Shown piece after piece: positions 49,737 through 60,036 of a stretch of DNA of 64,000 nt (the first letter of the stretch is position 1; the number at the start of each line of letters is the position of its first letter). This DNA is from Marisa cornuarietis (taxonomy: Eukaryota; Mollusca; Gastropoda; Architaenioglossa; Ampullariidae). The DNA lies in the NCBI GenBank assembly GCA_004794655.1, contig SMMW01000146.1, positions 124,001-188,000 of the forward strand, written 5' to 3'. The notes beneath the pieces were generated by a model. The model had not been told where the DNA came from, made no database searches, and saw only the letters and a list, made by a program, of their open reading frames with translations. Position numbers and translations under genes: made by a program.

Positions 49737-49893
49737 TAGTGGTGTAGGAAGATGCTCGACTTTGGGTAGGGGGTGCTGGGGGGTGGCTTCATGCTAACAG
49801 TGAACGATGTTCACATTCTTCCCTTCTCAGTATCTGTTTTGAGGGGGCGGCTGCCCACCCTCCCCGCCCACACCCCCGGTTCCTACGCCACTG
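49737..49893. mobile_element. Second copy of the CAGTGGCGTAGGAA MITE family
   Basis: The left end TAGTGGTGTAGGAA and right end TTCCTACGCCACTG are inverted repeats with two mismatches. The interior shares a cagt.aacga phrase and the gcggctgccc block with the copy at 16232-16357. It is more diverged and longer (157 bp). No clear target duplication remains. Confidence 0.78.
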
Positions 49894-50658
49894 ACAAACG
49901 ATGAATGTTTCGTTTTTGTCTAGAAGCCCACAACCAGACAGTCATTTATTCCTGAATAAAAGCTCGGATCTGCATCGACTTCATTTTTTTCTGATACTGA
50001 AAGTCTTTGGCTTGCGGGTGGAGTAGATTATAGCATTGTGAGACTCCATGGCCTTTTTAGTTTTGCCTGCGGGCAGAATGTCAGGAATGCGAACTTCCTC
50101 ATGGTCGGCGTCACTTTTGTTCTCTTCTCTTGATGATCATGAGGTTCTTGCTTTGAACTGTGTTTGCTACAGAATAGTGAGGATAGTGAGACACTCTGTG
50201 TAAAACTGATCGCTTGCAAAGATATCTCGACTGTTAGTACCGGTGTTGATAAGAATAAGCCAGTCAGGAGGGGGTGGAGCGCGAAATTGGAAAGCAACAC
50301 ACAGGTATGCACAGGTATGTACACAGGTATGCACAAGTATGCACAGGTTGAGCAGAGTGACGTCATGACTGGGCGTGATTTGACCTCATTCTGATGGGTA
50401 CGTCAGACGACACCCGCAGCGAGAGGTCGGGTACCTGACGTGCGGCCTGCGCCAGGTAAATAAATCACAATGGGATCGGAGCTTTGTTTACGATATCAAA
50501 GAGAAAAATTCCGCCTTCATTGGCTCGATCTCCCTGGCAGCAATGGTCCTGCCGGACATGCTCAGCTTGCCGAACATGCCGAACATGCCGAACATGCCAG
50601 ACATGCCAGACAGGTTGAGGAATCCGTGACAGCTGTATGAGTGATGGAAGAAAAAAGA
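49894..50658. repeat. Unassigned DNA with two short tandem repeats
   Basis: A 10-12-bp 'caggtatgcacag' tandem lies at about 50297-50350, and a 9-bp 'gaacatgcc' tandem (five copies) at about 50562-50612. No gene recognised. Confidence 0.6.
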
Positions 50659-50750
50659 CGTGACAGTTGTTTGAGACGCTAGTCCAGAAACGAAGACGGA
50701 CAGAAAAGTCCGTCTTCGTTTCTGGACTATCGTCTCAAACAGCTGTCACG
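50659..50750. repeat. 43-bp inverted repeat with 6-base loop
   Basis: Arms 50659-50701 and 50708-50750 pair at 41 of 43 positions around an agaaaa loop. A 15-base direct copy of the outer end of the right arm's complement (atccgtgacagctgt) lies just upstream at 50622-50636, and matches the right arm better than the left arm does. Confidence 0.93.
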
Positions 50751-51747
50751 GATGTAGCAACATGAGGTGAAGGATGGACGTAGACGTGTGCGATGACAGG
50801 AGTCGGCGAGGAGGACGACGATAAAGGCAGCAATGAAATAAATAATAAGAGAGAAGGAAACAAAGATATTAAAGTTTTTCATTTACAACAAACGCTAAAT
50901 TATTATTCATTATTATTACCACGTAAGAAGAAGGTTAACAAAGTGTTCGGTTCCTTAAGTTTTGTTATCAACATGCAGGGTAAGTCTGGGGGTAACGCAG
51001 AAACAAAGATGCCTGGAGATACGAAGGGTGGGTGACAGTAACAGTAGGTCTTTAACTTGCAGACACGACTCATGACTGGTGTGAACACACGTTCATTATA
51101 CGCCTGACTGACAGCTGTTTGCCAGTCTGATGATTTTTGCGGAGGACAGGTGCTCGGCGGTAGGGTCACGACCGTCACGTGATTGCTAAGGTGGCGCGGC
51201 ACGCTAGTCATGCCAGGCTGCTGACTTCTCCCTCCATGGTGGGATGCTTCACAGTTCATGCACACCCAGTTTTTTGCACGTGTAGTCGATTTTCCGCGTG
51301 TTGTGACCACGCTTTCACATTCCTTCACAGCAGCTTAGTGGGCCATCAGAGACATACCACGCCATTTTTTTTTTGGCTTGTGGTGTAGACAACTTTCTGA
51401 ACCTTCTATCATCAAGCACATTTGCCCACATTTCTGCGAGGTATTTACTGATTGATTGTATATATATATACCAATAGACAGGCAAAATCTTGTCTGATAA
51501 TAACAATAATAAATGCCTGCTTTTTGCGCTTTGGACAAGAATGAAACACGGAAACATAGGAAGGACGGAAGGTTAAACAACAGTGCTGATGACTAGTACA
51601 AGAAAAATGTGAAAAACGCAGAGGAATCGGGAAACAAGAACTGAAAGTGTGTGTGGGTTGGGGAGAGGGTGGTGAGTGGTTTGAAGATGGACTAATAATG
51701 ATGATTTCTATAGCATCTTTCTCCATCATTAATGTGAACTCAAAGTG

Positions 51748-51750
<3 letters not shown>
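50751..51750. other. Unassigned DNA
   Basis: No exon recognised. Short TA run at 51460-51469. Confidence 0.4.
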
Positions 51751-51823
<73 letters not shown>

Positions 51824-51834
51824 GCGCGCGCGCG
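51751..51834. repeat. (CA)29(CG)13 alternating purine-pyrimidine tract
   Basis: 58 bases of CA directly followed by 26 bases of CG, an unbroken 84-base alternating run. Confidence 0.97.
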
Positions 51835-53964
51835 ATAAATGCTGGCAGAATACAGTTGTCAATCCTGGAATGTAGGAAGTATGAGGACAAGTGTGTTTCT
51901 ACCTTTGAGAGTGACCATGATGACTTACACATTGAAAACATCGACACTAGCTTCATGTGAGGCCCCCCCCACCAATGACATGGACGTGTGTACAGTTGTC
52001 TGGGGTGAGTTTTAGAATCCCTGACAAATAGCCGAGTTCTTGTAGTAAGATCATCAGGTTAGTTTTACAATCACTGAGAAATAGCCAGATTCTGTTCAAG
52101 AATTTCCGGACTGAACTAATGGAGGCAATCAACAGCATGTCGGGTAGTCATAGACTGTTGGCAGGCACTGGCCCCGACGACTGTAGAGAGAGAGAGATGT
52201 GGAGGCCAGTGAGACACCAGGACTAGCATTGATAGGCAAGATATTTACTGACGGGTTGGTATTTACTGAAACACAGGGGACCTATCTACATACAGGAAAG
52301 ATCTTTACTGATATCTACATCGTTAGTGTGTGTACATGTATAAATACTGATAGGCGAGATATCTACTAATAGACAATTTCGTGATGGACAGGCAGAGGAG
52401 TATTTACTAATCGACCGGAAGTCAAGGTCCAGATAGGACGATCCACATCTTCAGCCCTCTAGTGGTCTTGTAGGTTGACTGATAAAAGTTCTTAAACCAC
52501 GACTGACTCAAGACACAGCCGTAACTTTAATATGAACAGATTTAAACCATTTATTCTGGAGAAAAATATGCTTGTAAATCGAATTCAACTAGATTTAAGA
52601 TTGTCAATGGCGAACTGTTGCGGAACTGTTGAAGACTACTTCTTGTCGTAGTTAAATGGTCGCTGGGTCTGTTGCTAGTTGTCAACATTCATTATCGGGG
52701 GAGCAAGAGTCCTTTCTCTTTCCAACTAGTCGTCAGACACACGTTGAGGACTATTCTTAATTTGCACTTTATTTCTCTTCGTCCCCAGCCTTGACCGGAA
52801 ATGTGAGCTGGTTTGACGCGCGGGGCGGGCAGACAACTCTGAAATGGGGGGGGGGTGCAGTCGTGTGATGGGCCCTGAAGGCCTGCAGGCAATTAAAGCA
52901 GTTCCATCCGGGGTGACGGGGGGCTGTCACACCGCGCAGCCGCTTGCACCGATAGCGGTGAAGGGAAGCAACTCTTGGAAGAGATAAATGGCGGAGGGAT
53001 GGCAAGGGAACGGTTTCTTTCGGAAGGGAAACTGGCAGAAGGATGATACCGCTTGGAGAAGGACGTGTCAGTGGCTTTTCTCTATCCCTGCTTCCCCCCC
53101 CCCCACCAATCCTCCCAAGTCGATTTCTGGAAAGGGAGATCACTCCAAAAGTAGATAGTGTCGGACGACTGTAAGGTTTAGACAATGGGACGTCACTCTA
53201 GAGACGGAGCGAAAGAGAGGCTGGACTGGTATCGCAATTCATTTAGAGCTAGTGGAGAGAGACAAATGATGGGCCGCGTGATCCCTCCGATCCCCTGTGA
53301 ATATGCGCGATTCCTGACAGACACACAGAAATTGAATTTGCATTTCTGTAGCTGATACTGTCGCTGGACAAGGGGAGATTAATCTCACGGCGAATTAAAC
53401 AAGTCATAGAGAAATAATAATGTAACTTTCTTGGTTTCAACTTCCTTGTAATATATCCCTGAGTCTCTCCTCATTTCTCTGTATCAAAATGTCTTGAATG
53501 ATGCAACCCACCTGTTTATTGACGATGCTCACCTGCCGTTGATAACATCGGTCTATAAAGGGGCGATAATCAGCTTCTAATAAGCATTGACTTCCTGCTA
53601 ACAAAGCTAAGTATAGAAACGTGTCATATGTCAAAATGGGAAGCTTGCTTTATGGATATGATAATGTTTTCATCATTACTGTTGTTCATTATGACTAGCT
53701 TGCTCTGTAACTAGGTGAAGATGTTGTTGCTAATGTAGGAAGAGTTCTGATTCTGGCTTAAGAAGCAGTAAGCGAAGAACTTTGTTTATTTTAAATTTTC
53801 ACCGAGAAAATCAGTGCGTTGGGCCAGACCTTCTCGTGAGACAATATTTTCTTGTAATTATCAACATTATTTTCTTGTAAATTCTCGTTAGCTCTAGGAA
53901 CAAGCCATTCAAGGAGGGAAGGATTTGTTGCTGTGAGTGAACGCAGACGCTCTCATGCTTTCTG
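51835..53964. other. Unassigned DNA with one exon-like stretch
   Basis: On the minus strand around 53540-53600 an open frame (LLEADYRPFIDRCYQRQ) ends at CAG|gtgagc and starts after tttgttagcag, i.e. plausible splice sites. It has no ATG and no recognisable homologue. The remainder is unassigned. Confidence 0.3.
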
Positions 53965-54820
53965 AGTGTGTAGCTAAGTGTTGCTAAGTGAGTTTGTAGT
54001 TAAGTAAGTGTGTAGCTAAGTGTTGTTAAGTGAGTGTGTAGCTAAGTGTTGCTAAGTGAGTTTGTAGTTAAGTGAGTGTGTAGCTAAGTGTTGTAAAGTG
54101 AGTGTGTAACTAAGTGTTGCTAAGTGAGTGTGTAACTAAGTGTTGTTAAGTGAGTGTGTAGCTAAGTGTTGCTAAGTGAGTTTGTAGTTGAGTGAGTGTG
54201 TAGCTAAGTGTTGCTAAGTGAGTGTGTAGCTAAGTGTTGTTAAGTGAGTGTGTAGCTAAGTGATGCTAAGTGAGTGTGTAGCTAAGTGATGCTAAGTGAG
54301 TGTGTAGTAAAGTGAGTGTGTAGCTAAGTGTTGCTAAGTGAGGGTGTAGCTAAGTGTTGTTAAGTGAGTGTGTAGTTAAGTGAGTGTGTAGCTAAGTGTT
54401 GCTAAGTGAGTGTGTAGTAACGTGAGGGTGTAGCTAAGTGTTGCTAAGTGAGTGTCTAGTAAAGTGAGCGTGTAGCTAAGTGTTGCTAAGTGAGGGTGTA
54501 GTAAAGTGAGCGTGTAGCTAAGTGTTGCTAAGTGAGGGTGTAGTAAAGTGAGCGTGTAGCTAAGTGTTGCTAAGTGGGGGTGTACTAAAGTGAGCGTGTA
54601 GCTAAGTGTTGCTAAGGTGTAGTAAAGTGAGGGTGGACCTAGGTGTGTAGTAAAGTGAGGGTGTAGCTAAGTGTTGCTAAGTGAGGGTGTAGTAAAGTGA
54701 GGGTGTAGCTAATTGTTGCTAAGTGAGTCTGTAGCTAAGTGAGTATAACTAAATGAGTGTGTAGCAAAGTGAGAATGCAGCAAAGTGAGGGTGTAGCTAA
54801 GGCTGTGTTTCTAAGTGAGT
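53965..54820. repeat. Irregular 20-26-bp minisatellite (gtagctaagtgttgctaagtga)
   Basis: Units built from 'gtgtagctaagtg', 'ttgctaagtgag' and 'gtgtagtaaagtgag' blocks repeat for about 850 bp with variable length. The block order changes from left (gtgtagctaag) to right (gtgtagtaaag). Confidence 0.9.
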
Positions 54821-54994
54821 TTGTAGTTAGGCGCATTCTTTTTTCCCTCCAGTGGGTGGAATGATTAGCCAAAGCTTTGCGGGGTTGTTACTATATGAAG
54901 ATGTTGCGAAAATGTGCGGGTGTTGAGAGAATGTTGCGAAAATGCTGTGAGGGTGTCAGGTTGTTTTAAGTGTCTGCTGCTATACCCAGAACTA

Positions 54995-55025
<31 letters not shown>

Positions 55026-56402
55026 TGTGAATGCGGCCAAGTGGTGATGATAAAGATCTGCTGGAGGACGTCAGTGTTTTCAGACAAATAGAGTGGAGAG
55101 AAAGACAGGAAGGTTCTAGAGATGACATTTGATTGATAGATTACTGGTCGTTGGTAAAATGCGATCCGCTGTGTGCGTGTCCCATCACATGGAGGCTGAC
55201 GCAAGAGTTTGGCACAGGAACCACGTGTCGCCATTTGAGCCTCCAGATATCTTCAGGACAACCAAGAACTTCCTGTCGTCTGTCGGCTGTGGGCATGTCC
55301 ACCTCACATTTAGTATGCTACATGCTGACTGACACGAGTTTTTAAGTCATGCCACCTTAGGAACATTTTCAGGGACATAGAAAAGTAATTAATACAGAGA
55401 CAGAAACAAGCAACCAACCCACAGTCGGCACAACATCACGAAGTTGCATTAACAGGTAATGAACTCATTAATCGATGACCAATGTATTTTATTTACTTGT
55501 TGCCGGGGGTGGGGAGGGCTTGTCACTGGGCGGGGGAGGGGCAAAATGGGGGACAAACTCAATCATGCTGACACACCTTTATACACGTAACGGAAACCAT
55601 AAACATGAAATAAGAAGTTGCTAAGTTTACAGCATTCTTTAGTCTCAGCATATTCTGTCTTATTCCCATCAACCAGTTTCTCACTGGCACACACACACAC
55701 ACACACACACACAGACGCACGCACACACACACACGAACACACACACGCACATACACACACGCACGTAGGCTAAAGGCAGGTGGTACCAGGGATATTGTGA
55801 AGGAGTTCCCTTACAGTCTGACTTTTATAGAGACTTTTATGCGAGAGGAGACAACTCACGCAGCTCACAACAAGAGTGGATGCTGATGTTGATGTTAGCA
55901 TGAGTGTTCTCCCTGTCACATACACTTGCTGGAGATTGCTTCTCATTTATCTTTAAAATAAAACACAGGGAAGGTTTGGTCACTACCCTTTCCCTTGGAT
56001 GGTCAGGAAGACACAATGAGGGTTTCTTATAGTTCTTTTTCTTCTGGAAGGTAGATGTGTAAGTGGCTCATTATTATAAGCAGGTCGACACTGACTTCCT
56101 TATGTTGTGCGATGGCAAATACGTACATTCATGAGGTGGATCTGATTATTACTATTTCGATACACACTATGATTTACAAAATCAGTTGCAGGTGACGTTT
56201 AAAAATTTCCCAAGAGATTCAGATGTTGTCAGAGAGAAAGATGTGCTTGCACACTGAGCATTACTGATGACCCAGATCATCAACAGAGACAAAGAACATT
56301 AAGTGGCATTGAACATCAGTAATGCCATACAGTACATCAATAGTGTGTCGCAGAATATCACTAGGGACACAAAACATCGGTAGTGGCAAACAGAGCATTG
56401 AG
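54821..56402. repeat. Unassigned DNA with (ATGT)8 and AC-rich tract
   Basis: (ATGT)8 at 54996-55028 and an interrupted AC tract at 55687-55765. No gene recognised. Confidence 0.5.
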
Positions 56403-58530
56403 AGTAATACAGAACATCGGTACTAATAGAACATTGGTAGTAATACAGAACATCGGTACTAACAGAACATCAGTAGTAATACAGAACATCGGTACTAACA
56501 GAACATCAGTAGTAATACAGAACATCGGTAGTAACAGAACATCAGTAGTAATACAGAACATCGGTACTAACAGAACATCAGTAGTAATACAGAACATCGG
56601 TACTAACAGAACATCAGAAGTAATACAGAACATCGGTAGTAACAGAACATCAGTAGTAATACAGAACATCGGTACTAACAGAACATCAGAAGTAATACAG
56701 AACATCGGTACTAACAGAACATCAGAAGTAATACAGAACATCAGTAGTAATACAGAACATCGGTACTAACAGAACATCAGAAGTAATACAGAACATCGGT
56801 AGTAACAGAACATCAGTAGTAATACAGAACATCGGTACTAACAGAACATCAGAAGTAATACAGAACATCAGTAGTCATACAGAACATCGGTACTAACAGA
56901 ACATCAGAAGTAATACAGAACATCAGTAGTAATACAGAACATCGGTACTAACAGAACATCAGAAGTAATACAGAACATCGGTAGTAACAGAACATCAGTA
57001 GTAATACAGAACATCGGTACTAACAGAACATCAGAAGTAATACAGAACATCAGTAGTCATACAGAACATCGGTACTAACAGAACATCAGAAGTAATACAG
57101 AACATCAGTAGTAATACAGAACATCGGTAGTAACAGAACATCAGTAGTAATACAGAACATCGGTACTAACAGAACATCAGAAGTAATGCAGAACATCGGT
57201 ACTAACAGAACATCAGAAGTAATACAGAACATCGGTAGTAACAGAACATCAGAAGTAATGCAGAACATCGGTACTAACAGAACATCAGAAGTAATGCAGA
57301 ACATCGGTACTAACAGAACATCAGAAGTAATGCAGAACATCGGTACTAACAGAACATCAGTAGTAATACAGAACATCGGTACTAACAGAACATCAGAAGT
57401 AATACAGAACATCAGTAGTAATACAGAACATCGGTAGTAACAGAACATCAGTAGTAATACAGAACATCGGTACTAACAGAACATCAGTAGTAATACAGAA
57501 CATCGGTACTAACAGAACATCAGAAGTAATACAGAACATCGGTAGTAACAGAACATCAGTAGTAATACAGAACATCGGTACTAACAGAACATCAGAAGTA
57601 ATACAGAACATCGGTACTAACAGAACATCAGAAGTAATGCAGAACATCGGTACTAACAGAACATCAGTAGTAATACAGAACATCGGTAGTAACAGAACAT
57701 CAGAAGTAATACAGAACATCAGTAGTAATACAGAACATCGGTAGTAACAGAACATCAGTAGTAATACAGAACATCGGTACTAACAGAACATCAGAAGTAA
57801 TACAGAACATCGGTACTAACAGAACATCAGAAGTAATACAGAACATCGGTAGTAACAGAACATCAGTAGTAATACAGAACATCAGTAGTAATACAGAACA
57901 TCGGTAGTAACAGAACATCAGTAGTAATACAGAACATCGGTAGTAACAGAACATCAGTAGTAATACAAAACATCGGTACTAACAGAACATCAGAAGTAAT
58001 ACAGAACATCGGTAGTAACAGAACATCAGTAGTAATACAGAACATCGGTACTAACAGAACATCAGAAGTAATACAGAACATCGGTACTAACAGAACATCA
58101 GAAGTAATACAGAACATCGGTAGTAACAGAACATCAGTAGTAATACAGAACATCGGTACTAACAGAACATCAGAAGTAATACAGAACATCGGTACTAACA
58201 GAACATCAGAAGTAATACAGAACATCGGTAGTAACAGAACATCAGTAGTAATACAGAACATCGGTACTAACAGAACATCAGAAGTAATACAGAACATCAG
58301 TAGTCATACAGAACATCGGTACTAACAGAACATCAGAAGTAATGCAGAACATCGGTAGTAACAGAACATCAGAAGTAATACAGAACATAGGTAGTAACAG
58401 AACATCAGAAGTAATACAGAACATCGGTACTAACAGAACATCGGAAGTAATACAGAATATCGGTAGTAACAGAACATCAGTAGTAATACAGAACATCGGT
58501 AGTAATACAGAACATCAGAAGTGCCACATG
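56403..58530. repeat. 36-bp (18+18) minisatellite, about 59 copies
   Basis: Two related 18-bp halves alternate: 'agtaatacagaacatcgg' and 'tactaacagaacatcaga'. Halves differ at a few sites (tac/tag, aga/agt). Occasional single halves break the dimer register. The period is a multiple of three, so both strands show long frames of 12-residue repeats (minus: CITTDVLLVPMF). They lack any sign of selection and are shadows. Confidence 0.96.
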
Positions 58531-59319
58531 ACCTCCAGTCTGCACGTGCATGTTCATTTACATGCATATTACATCCATATCTAACATACCCAGCATTACA
58601 CAGCAACCTTACTACCATTTATTACACATCAGCCATACGAGCAGCCCGGCGAGCCTACAGACAAATTAATGGTTAGGCTTTGTTATCTGCACGCCATTAA
58701 ATTCTTTCTCTTTTTCTCTCTCTTTCACACACAGTGGGAGAGAGAGGGAGAGTATATAATGCAAGCAGACGAACACACACACACACACACACACATGCAT
58801 GTACATGTTGCAGACAAACTGGTTGCCCAAGCAGGGCACCTGCCACCAGCAGACATGGTGGTTAGTGCAGCATGTGAAGGACGCGGGGCTTCAAACTAAT
58901 CTGTGCAGGTCACTGCCACCCCCCTCCCCACCCCCAACCTTTTTGAGACTGGCTCGAGGCTGTGGAAAACAGATCAGCTGCATATGATGCGGCCATGTGG
59001 CGCTAAGTGCATCTTCATTCCTTAATCACTAAGATGGGCTGATAACGGAACCAGGATTTGTCTTCATCCTGGCATCGACGTGGTTATGATCTGCATGGTG
59101 TGCCATAGCTGCTTGAATTTCCTCCTCAAGTCACTTTAAGCGAAACTTGCCGGTTATTGTTTTTTTAATCACGATGTAAATGACTTTTATTGCCACATAA
59201 TAACACAGACGAGCTTAATAAAATGTCTCTACTGAAATATTTACAAGCTAACTCAGCAGTAACACGCTGAATGTCGATGAAATACTTCACAAGTAGTGTG
59301 CAAGCTAAAAAACTGTAAT
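58531..59319. other. Unassigned DNA flanking the LTR element
   Basis: Contains a short AC tract at 58772-58793. No gene recognised. The last five bases before the LTR are GTAAT (59315-59319), which would be the target duplication if the far side matches. Confidence 0.4.
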
Positions 59320-59400
59320 TGTAATGGCTTGACGAACAATACAATGAACCACAGCCGGCCCCTAGAGGCCACTCGATTAATTCTCCTGGCAGAAGAAGAA

Positions 59401-59406
59401 TTTATT
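59401..59406 (-). terminator. LTR polyadenylation signal AATAAA
   Basis: AATAAA on the minus strand about 80 bases before the LTR end, where an LTR retrotransposon transcript is expected to be cleaved. Confidence 0.55.
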
Positions 59407-59528
59407 TACACAGTTTAAAAAAAGGTTCTCCGCTGACTGCCTGCTTGCACTCGAAGAAAGTCGGTGATTTACGATCGCTTCTCACACAAACTGCCAGTAC
59501 ATCAGTGTAATAAGACGTACGCACATAC

Positions 59529-59537
59529 ACTTACCTT
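59529..59537 (-). promoter_or_regulatory. Consensus 5' splice site in the LTR
   Basis: AAGGTAAGT on the minus strand is fully complementary to the U1 consensus. In the 5' LTR copy this position would be in the transcript leader and could splice out part of gag-pol. Function is inferred only. Confidence 0.4.
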
Positions 59538-59803
59538 GCACGCGCACGACGTATATTACAAACATGCACCCCGCTCGACGAGCCCCCGTTGATGGAATGA
59601 AGGTGAAGAGATTTCTCGTTGTTTTGAAAAAATGAAGGACTCACTCTCCTCCGTCTGTCTGTCTGTCTGTCAAACCGTCCCCTTTCTTCTTCTCACGTCA
59701 TTTCTTCCCAAAACGACGACAAACAAATGACGCACACAAGACGTCAAACACAAGACACCATTCACACACGAAACAATACAAGACCTACCCCTAACTCATT
59801 ACA

Positions 59804-59812
59804 CTCCCCCTT
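59804..59812 (-). promoter_or_regulatory. Polypurine tract AAGGGGGAG
   Basis: Nine purines on the minus strand immediately before the LTR TG, the standard plus-strand DNA priming site of LTR elements. It sits about 225 bases after the pol stop. Confidence 0.85.
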
Positions 59813-60036
59813 GCTAAAACTGAAATCTCCCAGATTTCCACCAACTAGGTCGCTATATTGTTTCGGTAAACCCCCAACTCAAAATAACTTAGCAACTGAA
59901 CTGCACCTAACAAAAATCTTTCCTGGCTAATTTATAACGCTACTCTTTACTCATGAAACAATGGAGTAAAACATTTCTAACAAATAATATTAACGGCAGT
60001 CAGCTTACATTATATTTACATGTTCATTACGCCACC

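Larger units (their letters stand above)
59320..59803 (-). repeat. 3' LTR, 484 bp
   Basis: On the minus strand it starts TGTAATG directly after the polypurine tract and ends CATTACA, perfect 7-bp short inverted repeats with the usual TG...CA termini. It contains an AATAAA signal (59401-59406 on the complement), a (CAGA)n patch near 59656-59672, TGACGT-type boxes, and a perfect splice donor AAGGTAAGT (59529-59537). The end was set by the inverted repeat; without the 5' LTR the length cannot be confirmed. Confidence 0.8.

Noticed and set aside
56361..58496. Frames of 12-residue hydrophobic repeats on the minus strand (membrane-like) and polar repeats on plus
   Set aside because: Both strands are open over the same 36-bp satellite; the hydrophobicity only reflects base composition.
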